Shown here piece after piece: positions 42,954 through 51,749 of a stretch of 64,000 nucleotides of DNA; position 1 is the stretch's first letter; every line of letters begins with the position of its first letter. The translations under genes were made by a program, and so were the position numbers. The notes beneath the pieces are model-generated. The model saw only the letters and a program-made list of their open reading frames with translations, ran no database searches and was not told the origin of the DNA. The DNA comes from an uncultured Alistipes sp. (GTDB lineage Bacteria; Bacteroidota; Bacteroidia; Bacteroidales; Rikenellaceae): NCBI GenBank assembly GCA_910584485.1, contig CAJUAV010000001.1, positions 248,001 through 312,000 of the forward strand. Reading direction: 5' to 3'.

Positions 42954-44467
42954 AGACCATCCACAAACTCGTACTGAAGTCCTACCTCGGGCCGATGATC
43001 CTCACCTTCTTCATCGTGATGTTCGTCCTGATGATGAACATCGTGTGGCGCTACATCGACGAGCTGGTCGGCAAGGGGTTGAGCGCGGGGATCATCATCG
43101 AGCTGATGACCTATTTCATGGCCAACATGCTGCCGCTCGGACTGCCGCTCGCCGTGCTGCTGGCCGCCATCATGACGATGGGCAACCTGGGCGAGAACTA
43201 CGAGCTGCTGGCGATGAAGTCGGCGGGCATGTCGCTCGTGCAGATCACCAAGCCGCTCATCATCCTGATCGCCGTCGTCTCGGTGGGCAGCTTCTTCATC
43301 GGCAACAACCTGGTGCCCTACGCCAACAAGAAGGTCTACAGCATCCTCTACGACATCCGCCAGCAGAAGCAGAACCTCGAATTCCAGGACGGCCTCTTCT
43401 TCAACGGCATCGACGACATGTCGATCCGCGTCGGCCACCAGGATCCCCGTACGCACCTGCTCACCGACGTGCTGATCTACGACAACCGCTCGGCCGACGG
43501 CAACATGAACACGATCGTCGCCGACTCGGGCTACATCCGCCTTTCGGACGACAAGCGGTTTCTGCTCGTCACCCTCTTCCACGGCGAGACCTACGAGCAG
43601 ACGCGCACGACGAGCAACAACCACCAGTGGTTTTCGAAAAGCGCCCTGCGCCACCACATCTTCGAGCGGCAGGACCAGGTGATCCCCATGACGGGTTTCG
43701 ACCTGGGCCGCACGAGTTCCGACCAGTTCTCGAACAGCCAGACGAAGAACATCCGCGAGCTGCAGCAGGCGATCGACTCGCTCGAACGGATGGTCAGCTC
43801 GGCCACGAACCGCTCCTACGAGCCGCTGCTCAAGGAGCGCATCTTCCCGCTCGACCACTCGGTCCTCGCCGAGGCCGACTCGCTGCGCATCGACCGCAGC
43901 CGCTTCCGCGACCTGGTGGTCCTCGACTCGCTGCCGGCGCTTCCCGTGCGGCAGAAAGACCGCATCTGGGACGCGGCGCGCTCGACGGCCAAGAACTCGC
44001 GCAACATGTTCTCGTTCGACGAGTCGAACGCCAAGGAGGCGCTCAACCAGCTCTACCGCAGCCGCGTGGAGTGGCACAAGAAGATGTCGCTGCCCGTCTC
44101 GATCATGATCTTCTTCCTGATCGGCGCGCCGCTCGGGGCGATCATCCGCAAGGGAGGTCTGGGGCTGCCGGTGGTGGTCTCTGTGATCTTCTTCGTGATC
44201 TACTACATCATCAGCCTCTCGGGCGAGAAGGCGGCCAAGGAGGGCAACTGGGAGGCGGTCTACGGCATGTGGCTCTCGACCTTCATCCTGACACCGATCG
44301 CCGTCTACCTCACCTACAAGGCGACCAACGATTCGGCGCTGCTCGATACCGACTGGTACGCGGGGCGCATCAAACGACTGCAAGAGAAAACGAAGCCCTT
44401 TTTCGAGCGGCTGAAAAAACGCATAAAACCCGAACGCAACCATGAAACAGGAAACGATTCTGAATAG
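42950..44467 (+). CDS. LptF/LptG family permease (LPS export)
   Basis: 505 residues. Six membrane helices flank a large soluble part: three at the N-terminus (PMILTFFIVMFVLMMNIVWR, LPLGLPLAVLLAAIMTMG, PLIILIAVVSVGSFFIGN) and three at the C-terminus (SIMIFFLIGAPLGAIIRKGG, VVVSVIFFVIYYIISLSGEK). The EYELLAMKSAGMS loop (NYELLAMKSAGMS) is the coupling motif. It extracts lipopolysaccharide from the inner membrane with LptB. Whether it is LptF or LptG is not decidable here. It overlaps ribBA by 26 nt. Confidence 0.92.
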   Translation: MKTIHKLVLKSYLGPMILTFFIVMFVLMMNIVWRYIDELVGKGLSAGIIIELMTYFMANMLPLGLPLAVLLAAIMTMGNLGENYELLAMKSAGMSLVQITKPLIILIAVVSVGSFFIGNNLVPYANKKVYSILYDIRQQKQNLEFQDGLFFNGIDDMSIRVGHQDPRTHLLTDVLIYDNRSADGNMNTIVADSGYIRLSDDKRFLLVTLFHGETYEQTRTTSNNHQWFSKSALRHHIFERQDQVIPMTGFDLGRTSSDQFSNSQTKNIRELQQAIDSLERMVSSATNRSYEPLLKERIFPLDHSVLAEADSLRIDRSRFRDLVVLDSLPALPVRQKDRIWDAARSTAKNSRNMFSFDESNAKEALNQLYRSRVEWHKKMSLPVSIMIFFLIGAPLGAIIRKGGLGLPVVVSVIFFVIYYIISLSGEKAAKEGNWEAVYGMWLSTFILTPIAVYLTYKATNDSALLDTDWYAGRIKRLQEKTKPFFERLKKRIKPERNHETGNDSE

Positions 44468-45665
44468 TGTGGAGGAGGTCATCGAGGACTTCCGCAACGG
44501 CAAGGTCGTCATCGTCGTCGACGACGAAGACCGCGAGAACGAGGGCGATTTCATCGTCGCCGCCGAGAAGGTCACCCCCGAGGTGGTCAATTTCATGCTT
44601 CATGAAGGCCGCGGCGTGCTCTGCGCCCCGCTGTCGGAGAAGCGCTGCGAAGAGCTGGGGCTCGAGATGATGGAGGAGAACAACACCTCGCTGCTGGGGA
44701 CCCCCTTCACCGTGACGGTCGACCTGCTCGGCCACGGCTGCACGACGGGCGTTTCGGCCCGCGACCGCGCCGCGACGCTCCGCGCGCTGGCCGATCCCGC
44801 CACGCTGCCGACGGAGCTGGGCCGCCCGGGCCACATCAACCCGCTGCGCGCCCGCGACAAGGGGGTGCTGCGCCGCCCGGGCCACACCGAAGCGGCGATC
44901 GACCTGGCCCGTCTGGCCGGGTTGCAGCCTGCGGGCGTGCTGATCGAGGTGATGAACGAGGACGGCACGATGGCCCGTTTGCCGCAGCTCGTCGAGATCG
45001 CCCGCAAGTTCGACCTGAAGATCATCTCGATCGCCGCCCTGATCGAATACCGCCTGCGCGAGGAGTCGATCGTCGAGCGCGGCGTGACGGTGCCGCTGCC
45101 GACCGAGTGGGGCGATTTCCGCATCACCCCCTTCCGCCAGAAGAGCAACGGCGTCGAGCACGTGGCCCTCACCAAGGGCGAGTGGACGGAGGACGAACCC
45201 GTCCTGATCCGCGTGCACTCGTCGTGCGCCACGGGCGACATCTTCGGCTCGTACCGCTGCGACTGCGGCGACCAGCTGCATCGGGCGATGCAGATGATCG
45301 AGCGCGAGGGGAAGGGCGCCGTCGTCTACCTCAATCAGGAGGGGCGCGGCATCGGCCTCTGCAACAAGATCCGCGCCTACCAGCTGCAGGACGAGGGGCT
45401 CGACACGGTCGACGCCAACCTGCGCCTGGGCTTCCGCGCCGACGAGCGCGACTACGGCGTCGGGGCGAGCATCATCCGCGAGCTGGGCATCCGCAAGATG
45501 CGCCTGATGACCAACAACCCCTCGAAGAAGGCGGGGCTGGAGGGCTACGGCCTGCGGATCGAGGAGATCGTGCCGATCGTCATCGAGCCCAACCGCTACA
45601 ACGAACGTTATCTGGCCACCAAGCAGGAGCGCATGCACCACACGCTGGGGCTGGAGAAGAAATAG
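44442..45665 (+). CDS. ribBA: Bifunctional 3,4-dihydroxy-2-butanone-4-phosphate synthase / GTP cyclohydrolase II
   Basis: 407 residues. The N-terminal RibB half has VVDDEDRENEGDFIVAAEKV, the acidic active-site loop, GRPGHINPL and RPGHTEAAIDL. The C-terminal RibA half has the zinc-binding CATGDIFGSYRCDCGDQLH and NQEGRGIGLCNKIRAYQLQD, plus NPSKKAGLEGYGL. It makes both precursors of riboflavin. The start lies inside the end of the LptF/G gene, indicating coupled translation. No FMN riboswitch precedes it. Confidence 0.98.
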   Translation: MKQETILNSVEEVIEDFRNGKVVIVVDDEDRENEGDFIVAAEKVTPEVVNFMLHEGRGVLCAPLSEKRCEELGLEMMEENNTSLLGTPFTVTVDLLGHGCTTGVSARDRAATLRALADPATLPTELGRPGHINPLRARDKGVLRRPGHTEAAIDLARLAGLQPAGVLIEVMNEDGTMARLPQLVEIARKFDLKIISIAALIEYRLREESIVERGVTVPLPTEWGDFRITPFRQKSNGVEHVALTKGEWTEDEPVLIRVHSSCATGDIFGSYRCDCGDQLHRAMQMIEREGKGAVVYLNQEGRGIGLCNKIRAYQLQDEGLDTVDANLRLGFRADERDYGVGASIIRELGIRKMRLMTNNPSKKAGLEGYGLRIEEIVPIVIEPNRYNERYLATKQERMHHTLGLEKK

Positions 45666-45676
45666 GGGAGTCGCCG

Positions 45677-46642
45677 ATGGACGCCAAGCAACTCCGCATC
45701 GTCTTCATGGGCACGCCCGAATTCGCCGTGCCTTCGCTCCGCGCCCTGGTCGAGGGGGGCTTCAACGTCGTGGCCGTGGTCACGACGCCTGACAAGCCCG
45801 CGGGACGCGGTCGTCGGCTCCACGAAAGCGAGGTCAAGATCGCCGCGCGCGAGCTGGGGCTGCCGATTCTGCAACCCGAGAAGCTGCGCGACCCCGCCTT
45901 CGTGGCCGCGCTGGAGGCGCTGCGGCCCGATCTGGGGATCGTGATCGCCTTCCGCATGCTGCCCGAAGTCGTCTGGCGCATGCCGCGCCTGGGGACCTTC
46001 AACCTGCACGCGTCGCTGCTGCCCCGTTACCGCGGTGCGGCGCCCATCAACTGGGCGATCATCAACGGCGAGCGCGAAACGGGCGTGACGACCTTCCTGC
46101 TGAACCACGAAATCGACAAGGGCGCCGTGATCGGACAGCTCCGCACGCCGATCGAAGCCGACGATACGGTCGGCACGCTCTACGAGCGGCTGATGCACCT
46201 CGGCACGGGGCTCGTCCTCGAAACGGTCGGGCAGCTGGCGGCGGGGACGGCCGCACCGATCGAGCAGCCGCAGGAGCCTCTGGAGGAGCTGCCGCCCGCC
46301 CCGAAGATCTTCAAGGAGGACTGCCTCGTCGACTGGAACCGCCCGGGACGCCGCATCATCGATTTCATCCGCGGCCTCTCACCCGTTCCCGCGGCATGGA
46401 GCCGCCTCGTCCGCGAGGGCGACGAAGCGCTGACGGTCAAAATCTTCCGTGCGAGCTTCGAGGCCGCAGCCGCGGACGAAGCGCCGGGTACGATCCTGAC
46501 CGACCGCCGCACGACGCTCGCGGTCGCCTGCGCCGACGGACGCATCCGCATCGAAGAGTTGCAGCTCGCGGGCAAACGGCGCATGTCCGCGCGCGAGCTG
46601 CTGGCGGGATTCCGCGACCTCGACACCTACCGGTTCGAATAG
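45677..46642 (+). CDS. fmt: Methionyl-tRNA formyltransferase
   Basis: 321 residues. The formyl-THF-binding domain shows VFMGTPEFAVPSL, GLGIVIAFRMLPE and FNLHASLLPRYRGAAPINWA (the SLLP motif), with a C-terminal OB-like tRNA-binding domain (about 210-310). It formylates initiator Met-tRNA. It follows ribBA by 11 nt, and a strong hairpin ends the operon. Confidence 0.98.
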   Translation: MDAKQLRIVFMGTPEFAVPSLRALVEGGFNVVAVVTTPDKPAGRGRRLHESEVKIAARELGLPILQPEKLRDPAFVAALEALRPDLGIVIAFRMLPEVVWRMPRLGTFNLHASLLPRYRGAAPINWAIINGERETGVTTFLLNHEIDKGAVIGQLRTPIEADDTVGTLYERLMHLGTGLVLETVGQLAAGTAAPIEQPQEPLEELPPAPKIFKEDCLVDWNRPGRRIIDFIRGLSPVPAAWSRLVREGDEALTVKIFRASFEAAAADEAPGTILTDRRTTLAVACADGRIRIEELQLAGKRRMSARELLAGFRDLDTYRFE

Positions 46643-46661
46643 AGGAAGCGTATCTCCCCGC

Positions 46662-46705
46662 AACGCAACATCCCCGCCTCTGTTCCGAGGCGGGGATGTT
46701 GCGTT
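46662..46705. terminator. 19-bp perfect hairpin between fmt and the peroxiredoxin gene
   Basis: Arms AACGCAACATCCCCGCCTC (46662-46680) and its exact complement (46687-46705) with loop TGTTCC. It has only short T runs but a very stable stem, and it serves the two converging genes. Confidence 0.85.
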
Positions 46706-46720
46706 CGGCGGACCGGCGGC

Positions 46721-47419
46721 CTACAGCTGCTCGACGGGTACGCGGTCCTTCTCCTTGACGGCGAGCGGCTTCATGCAGAAATACCAGTCGTAGCAGGTCA
46801 GTCCGTCAATGAGCTGCTGCGAACCGTCGTAGGTCGTCGGGGCGCCGACCACGATGTCGTCGCCCGGGCGCCAGTCGGCGGGCAGCGACACGCGGTGCTT
46901 GTCGATCGTCTGCAAACCGATCAAGACGCGCTTGAGCTCCTGAAAGTTGCGGCCCAGCTGCATCGGATAGCTGATGACGGCGCGGATCTTCGCATCGGGA
47001 TCGATGAAGAAGACGCTGCGCACGGCGGCCGTGGCATTCACGCGCGGCGAAATCATGCCGTACTTGCGCGCCACCTCCATCGACATATCGGCGATGAGCG
47101 GGAAATTCAGCGCGACACGGCTGTGGCCCTTGTACTCGATCTTGTCGTGGATCGAGCGCAGCCAGGCGATGTGGCTCGAATTGGTGCCGATCGAGAGGCC
47201 CAGCAGACGGCAGTTGAGCGCCTCGAAATCGGCCTGCATGGCACCGAACAGCACGAATTCGGAGGTGCAGACGGGGGTGAAATCGGCGGGGTGGCTGAAG
47301 AGGATGACCCAGCGGCCGTTGTAATCTTCGGGGAAATGGATCGTTCCCTGCGTCGTCTCGGCCACGAACGACGGGGCGTTTTCGCCGATCATCGGCATGC
47401 GGTAGTTCTGTGTTTCCAT
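46721..47419 (-). CDS. Peroxiredoxin, Prx6/1-Cys-like
   Basis: 232 residues from ATG 47419. The active-site motif is SHPADFTPVCTSEFVLFG, with peroxidatic Cys in PVCTSE. The long C-terminal domain (DIVVGAPTTYDGSQQLIDGL, CYDWYFCMKP) contains two more cysteines, one in FCMKP that may resolve the disulfide. It reduces hydrogen peroxide and organic peroxides in the cytoplasm. Longer upstream starts run into a tandem repeat and are not credible. Confidence 0.96.
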   Translation of the reverse strand: METQNYRMPMIGENAPSFVAETTQGTIHFPEDYNGRWVILFSHPADFTPVCTSEFVLFGAMQADFEALNCRLLGLSIGTNSSHIAWLRSIHDKIEYKGHSRVALNFPLIADMSMEVARKYGMISPRVNATAAVRSVFFIDPDAKIRAVISYPMQLGRNFQELKRVLIGLQTIDKHRVSLPADWRPGDDIVVGAPTTYDGSQQLIDGLTCYDWYFCMKPLAVKEKDRVPVEQL

Positions 47420-47480
47420 CGTATTTCGATCGTTTAGGGCCGAAACGTTGCAAATACGATACCAACGGGCGCGCAGGGGG

Positions 47481-47845
47481 AGGCCGCAGCCGAACCCGCG
47501 CGTGAACCGCCACCCGACACAACGTGTCCGATCCTTGCGCAGCAAGGGCAGCTGGCAGCCGCCCCCGCGCGCAAACCGCCACCCGACACAACGTTTCCGA
47601 TCCTTGCGAAGCAAGGACAGCCCACAACCGAACCCGCGCGCAAACCGCCACCCGACACAACGTTTCCGATCCTTGCGAAGCAAGGACAGCCCACAACCGA
47701 ACCCGCGCGCAAACCGCCACCCGACGCGCCGCTTCGATCCTTGCGCAGCAAGGGCAGCCCGCAGCCGAACCCGCATGCGAACCGCCACCCAACACACCGT
47801 TTCCGATCCTTGCGCAACAAGGGCAGCCCGCAGCCGCCCCCCTGG
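47481..47845. repeat. 69-bp tandem repeat array, about five units
   Basis: The mark ACCC(G/A)AC starts units at 47512, 47581, 47650, 47719 and 47787, giving periods of 69, 69, 69 and 68. Each unit has an AACCGCCACCC block, the hairpin TCCTTGC-GAA-GCAAGGA or a variant (GATCCTTGCGCAGCAAGG), and CAGCCGAACCCGCGCGC. Sixty-nine is a multiple of three, so both strands contain open frames with 23-residue repeats, but coding is not supported. The right edge merges into a copy of the 10143-10178 element (47823-47861, reverse). Nothing else is seen in 47420-48057 except a terminator. Confidence 0.92.
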
Positions 47846-47940
47846 CGGAGGGTTGCAACTCGCCCGAAGGCTCGATGCGCCTCCGCTCGGCTACGGACCG
47901 CCGCATCTGCCCGCTACAAAACTGCCCACCGACACCCCGC

Positions 47941-47971
47941 AAAAAAACCGTCGGCCCCGAAGGACCGACGG
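47941..47971 (-). terminator. Terminator of serC-serA-DUF1015
   Basis: On the minus strand CCGTCGGTCC pairs with GGCCGACGG (one mismatch) and is followed by seven T residues, 87 nt past the DUF1015 stop. Confidence 0.85.
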
Positions 47972-48057
47972 CCGTACACCCGTCAGACGAAACGACGCTC
48001 CGCGTCCGAATTCCACATCCAAAAAAAACGCGGCCGTTCCGCTCGGGCGAAAAAAGT

Positions 48058-49299
48058 CTACTCGGCGAACGAGTGGATCACGACCCCCGAACGCAGTTTC
48101 GGTTCGAACCACGTCGTTTTGGGCGGCATGATGTTGCCCGTATCGGCGATGTTGATGAGCTGCTGCATCGAAACGGGGTAGAGAGCGAAGGCGACCTTCA
48201 TTTCGCCGCTGTCCACGCGGCGTTTCAGCTCGCCCAGACCGCGGATGCCGCCTACGAAATCGATCCGTTTCGAGGTACGCAGATCGGCGATGCCGAGGAT
48301 CTTGTCCAGCACCAGGTTCGACAGCACCGTCACGTCGAGAACTCCGATCGGATCCGCGTCGTCGTAGGTGCCCTCCTTGGCCGTCAGGCTGTACCACGCA
48401 CCCTCCAGATACATCGAGAAATTGTGCAGCGCCGTCGGGCGGTACTCCTCGGCGCCCATCCGCTCGACGACGAACGATTCGGCGAGCCGCTCCAGCAGCT
48501 CGGCGGGCGTCAGACCGTTCAGGTCCTTGACCAGGCGGTTGTAATCGATGATGCGCAGCTGCGAGGCGGGGAAGGTCACGGCGAGGAAATAGCAGTACTC
48601 CTCGTTGCCCGTGTGGCTGGGGTTCTTCGCACGGCACTCGGCGCCCACGCGGGCCGCGGCGGCCGTTCGGTGGTGGCCGTCGGCCACGTAGAGGGCGGGA
48701 ATGGCGGCGAAACGCTCCGTGATGCGGTCGTTCGTCTTGCGGTCGCGGATCACCCACAGCTTGTGACCGAAGCCGTCGGCTGCCGTAAAATCGTACTCGG
48801 GCGCCTCCTTGGTCACCTCGGCGACGATGGCATCGATCTCGGCGTCATCGGGGTAGGCGAAGAAGACGGGCTCGATGTTGGCCTGCTGGTTGCGGACGTG
48901 GATCATGCGGTCCTCCTCCTTGTCGGGCCGCGTCAGCTCGTGCTTCTTGATCGCCCCCGAGAGGTAATCCTCGTAGTGGCAGCACATCGCCAGTCCGTAC
49001 TGCGTGCGCCCCTCCATCGTCTGGGCATAGACGTAGTAGTACTCCTCGGGATCCTGCTGCAGCCAGCCCTCCTTGCGCCAGCGGGCGAAATTCTCCATCG
49101 CCTTGCGATAGACGGCCTCGCCGTGCTCGTCGGCGATCGGCGTAAAGTCGATTTCGGGTTTGATGATGTGCAGCAGCGAACGCTCCGTGGCCTCGCGCTG
49201 CGCCTCGACCGAGTTCAGCACGTCGTAGGGACGCGATGCCACCTCGGCCGCATGTTCCTTCGGCGGACGGATGCCGCAAAAAGGTTTGATTCGTACCAT
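48058..49299 (-). CDS. DUF1015 family protein
   Basis: 413 residues. The family start IKPFCGIRPPKEHAAEVASR, PYDVLNSVEA, and YVADGHHRTAAAARV are present. The family is a putative HTH/serine-kinase-related protein of unknown activity. In Bacteroidetes it is commonly next to serA and serC, as here, which suggests a role in serine metabolism; some related DUF1015 proteins are named serine kinases (SerK) that make O-phosphoserine from ADP-dependent phosphorylation. I infer a link but not the activity. Confidence 0.93.
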   Translation of the reverse strand: MVRIKPFCGIRPPKEHAAEVASRPYDVLNSVEAQREATERSLLHIIKPEIDFTPIADEHGEAVYRKAMENFARWRKEGWLQQDPEEYYYVYAQTMEGRTQYGLAMCCHYEDYLSGAIKKHELTRPDKEEDRMIHVRNQQANIEPVFFAYPDDAEIDAIVAEVTKEAPEYDFTAADGFGHKLWVIRDRKTNDRITERFAAIPALYVADGHHRTAAAARVGAECRAKNPSHTGNEEYCYFLAVTFPASQLRIIDYNRLVKDLNGLTPAELLERLAESFVVERMGAEEYRPTALHNFSMYLEGAWYSLTAKEGTYDDADPIGVLDVTVLSNLVLDKILGIADLRTSKRIDFVGGIRGLGELKRRVDSGEMKVAFALYPVSMQQLINIADTGNIMPPKTTWFEPKLRSGVVIHSFAE

Positions 49300-49426
49300 A
49301 TCAATCGTTTTAGGTTATTCGTTACATCGGTCGGCCGACCGGATTCGGCAAATGGCGACACGTCACGCTCACCGCTCCGTTCGGGCGGCAGCCTGCGGAG
49401 TACACGCATGATGCGGACGCGAAATG

Positions 49427-49475
49427 CGGGCCTCCGCGTGCGGAGGCTGCGGCCCGCCGATTCCTGCGGAATCGC
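49427..49475. repeat. REP-like double hairpin between serA and DUF1015
   Basis: Hairpin 49427-49458 (GCGGGCCTCCGC ... GCGGCCCGC) then CGATTCCTGCGGAATCG (49459-49475), ending 4 nt before the serA stop codon, with the GGGCGGCAGCCTGCGGAG leader at 49384-49401. Confidence 0.85.
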
Positions 49476-49479
49476 CCCG

Positions 49480-50403
49480 CTACCGGTTCACCTGGAAGCG
49501 GGTGTTCCCGTCGACCAGGTAGCCGACCGTCTGCCGTGCGGCGGCCAGCCCCGCGTTGATGTTCGCTTCGGCCGTCTCGGCGCCCTGCTTCTTGGGCGTG
49601 GCGAAGAAGCGCTTGCCGAAGGCCTCCTCCATCTCGGCCGCATGCGCGGGCGCGATGTCAGTCACGTATTTCAGGTCCTCGCGCTCGCGCATCGCCTGCA
49701 TCACGCCCGCCTCGTCGATCACCTCCTTGCGGGCCGTGTTGACGAGCGTCGCCCCCTTAGGCATCGACACGAGCAGGTCGTGCCCGATCGAACCCTTCGT
49801 CTCGGCCGTCGCGGGAATGTGCAGCGAGAGGTAGTCGGCACGGCGGTAGAGCTCCTCGACCGAGGCGACCGCCTCGACGCCGTCGTTCTCGAACAGCGCC
49901 GCATCGCGCACGAAGGGATCGAACGCGATCACCCGCATGCCGAGCGCCTTGCCTTTTTTGGCCACCAGGCGGCCGACGTTTCCGTAGGCGTGGATCGCCA
50001 GCGTCTTGCCCTGCAACTCGGAACCCGTGCCGGGCGTGAAGCGGTTGCGGGCCATGTAGATCATCATCGCCAGCGCCAGTTCGGCCACGGCGTTCGAGTT
50101 CTGCCCGGGGGTGTTCATCACGACGATGCCGCGCTCGGTGGCGGCCGCCAGATCGACGTTGTCGTAGCCGGCACCCGCCCGCACGACGATCTTCAGCCGC
50201 GGCGCCGCGGCGATCACCTCGGCCGTCACCTTGTCGCTGCGCACGATGAGCGCATCGGCATCGGCCACGGCGGCGACCAGATCGGCCTTGTCGGCATATT
50301 TTTCAAGCAGCGCGAGTTCGAAACCCGCCTCCTCGACGATCGTGCGGATCCCCGCCACGGCCTCCTTCGCAAAGGGCTTTTCGGTTGCAACCAGTACTTT
50401 CAT
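49480..50403 (-). CDS. serA: D-3-phosphoglycerate dehydrogenase
   Basis: 307 residues from ATG 50403 (MKVLVATEK), the start that matches Bacteroidetes SerA. An in-frame ATG at 50508 would add 35 residues. NAD-binding Rossmann core IHAYGNVGRLVAKKGKALGM; catalytic Arg, Glu and His regions VRAGAGYDNVDL, NTARKEVIDE and TDIAPAHAAE. It lacks the ACT regulatory domain, so it is not obviously serine-inhibited. It oxidises 3-phosphoglycerate, the first step of serine synthesis, with serC directly upstream (109 nt). Confidence 0.95.
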   Translation of the reverse strand: MKVLVATEKPFAKEAVAGIRTIVEEAGFELALLEKYADKADLVAAVADADALIVRSDKVTAEVIAAAPRLKIVVRAGAGYDNVDLAAATERGIVVMNTPGQNSNAVAELALAMMIYMARNRFTPGTGSELQGKTLAIHAYGNVGRLVAKKGKALGMRVIAFDPFVRDAALFENDGVEAVASVEELYRRADYLSLHIPATAETKGSIGHDLLVSMPKGATLVNTARKEVIDEAGVMQAMREREDLKYVTDIAPAHAAEMEEAFGKRFFATPKKQGAETAEANINAGLAAARQTVGYLVDGNTRFQVNR

Positions 50404-50511
50404 GGTATGTTTCAATGTTGTCGTTTCCTGTAATTCGGTCTCCTCCCACGCCGCGACCTCGCCCGTGAGGGCGCTGTACGCCACAGGGATCTTGAACTGG
50501 ATCGCCATGGG

Positions 50512-51585
50512 CTATCGGGCGTGTTCGGCGGCGAAATCGCGCATGCATTGTACGAGCACCTCGACGCTCTCCTTGGGCAGGGCGTTGTAGCACGAAGCGC
50601 GGAAGCCTCCCACCAGACGGTGGCCCTTGATGCCGACGATGCCGCGCGCCTTGGTGTACTCCATGAAGGCGGGCGCCAGCTCCTCGTACCCCTCCTGCAT
50701 GACGAAGCAGATGTTCATCAGCGAACGGTCCTCCTTTTCGACCGTGCCGCGGAAGAGCGGGTTGCGGTCGATTTCGCCGTAGAGCAGATCGGCCTTTTCG
50801 CGATTGCGGCGGTAGATTTCGTCGAGGCCGCCGATCGACTTGAGCCACTTGAGGGTCTCCTTCAGCACGAAGATCGGGAAGACGGGCGGCGTGTTGAACA
50901 TCGAGTTGTTCTCGACGTGGGTGCGGTAGGAGACCATCGTCGGCAGGTCGCGCACGATGCGGTCGAGCATATCCTCGCGGATGATGGCGAAGGTCACGCC
51001 CGCGGGAGCGAGGTTCTTCTGCGCGCCGCCGTAGATCATGGCGTATTTCGTCACGTCGATCGGGCGGGCCAGGATATCGGACGACATGTCGGCGATGAGC
51101 GGCACCTCGACGTCGAGGTCCTCGTGGTACTCCGTGCCGTAGATCGTGTTGTTGGTCGTGATGTGGAGGTAGTCCAGATCGGCGGGCACGGCGAAGCCCT
51201 TCGGAATATAGGTGAAGTTCCGATCCTCGGAGGTGGCGAGCACCTCGACCTCGCCGAAGCGCTTGGCCTCCTTGATCGCCTTCTTCGACCAGACGCCCGT
51301 GTTGACGTAACCGGCCTTCTTGCCGAGGAAGTTGGCGGGGATCTCGAAGAAATGGGTGCTCGCGCCGCCGCCGATATAGAAGATCTTATAGTTGTCGGGG
51401 ATATGGAGCAGCTCGCGGAAGAGGGCGTCCGCCTCCTCCATCACGGCGTCGAAATCCTTCGTGCGATGGGAGATCGAGAGAATCGAAATACCCGAATCGT
51501 TGAAATCGAGAACCGCCTTGGCGGCGCTGGCATAGACCTCCTCGGGCAGCAGCGAAGGGCCGGCATTGAAGACGTGCTTTTTCAT
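50512..51585 (-). CDS. serC: Phosphoserine aminotransferase
   Basis: 357 residues from ATG 51585. N-terminal HVFNAGPSLLPEEVYASAA; PLP-binding Lys190 in YGGAQKNLAPAG; GVVSYRTHVENNSMFNTPPV and C-terminal GIKGHRLVGGFRASCYNAL. It converts 3-phosphohydroxypyruvate and glutamate to phosphoserine. It heads the serC-serA-DUF1015 operon with a TATATTTG box 40 nt upstream. Confidence 0.97.
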   Translation of the reverse strand: MKKHVFNAGPSLLPEEVYASAAKAVLDFNDSGISILSISHRTKDFDAVMEEADALFRELLHIPDNYKIFYIGGGASTHFFEIPANFLGKKAGYVNTGVWSKKAIKEAKRFGEVEVLATSEDRNFTYIPKGFAVPADLDYLHITTNNTIYGTEYHEDLDVEVPLIADMSSDILARPIDVTKYAMIYGGAQKNLAPAGVTFAIIREDMLDRIVRDLPTMVSYRTHVENNSMFNTPPVFPIFVLKETLKWLKSIGGLDEIYRRNREKADLLYGEIDRNPLFRGTVEKEDRSLMNICFVMQEGYEELAPAFMEYTKARGIVGIKGHRLVGGFRASCYNALPKESVEVLVQCMRDFAAEHAR

Positions 51586-51624
51586 GGATCGAAAAATGGT
51601 TTTACGGATGTTTGTTCGTTTAGA

Positions 51625-51632
51625 CAAATATA
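51625..51632 (-). promoter_or_regulatory. -7 box of serC
   Basis: CAAATATA (TATATTTG on the minus strand), in an AT-rich spacer shared with the divergent yicC promoter. Confidence 0.65.
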
Positions 51633-51716
51633 ACGATTTTTTTTCGTTCCGCGCCCTTTTCGACAAATAAATTTTAATCGGAAGGGCGAAGCGACGGCTT
51701 TTTGAATAGTTTTTAC

Positions 51717-51724
51717 TACTTTTG
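51717..51724 (+). promoter_or_regulatory. -7 box of yicC-gmk-nadD
   Basis: TACTTTTG, 26 nt before the yicC start at 51750. Confidence 0.65.
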
Positions 51725-51749
51725 TTCCGTCTTTAGAACCGATGAAAAT

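Noticed and set aside
42954..44441. FMN riboswitch before ribBA.
   Set aside because: The ribBA start lies inside the LptF/G gene; the upstream sequence is coding.
47434..47820. Repeat protein with 23-residue units encoded by the 69-bp array.
   Set aside because: Open in several frames only because the period is a multiple of three; Cys/Gly/Arg-rich, with no start signals and no promoter.
47481..47845. CRISPR array.
   Set aside because: The whole 69-bp unit repeats; there are no unique spacers and no cas genes.
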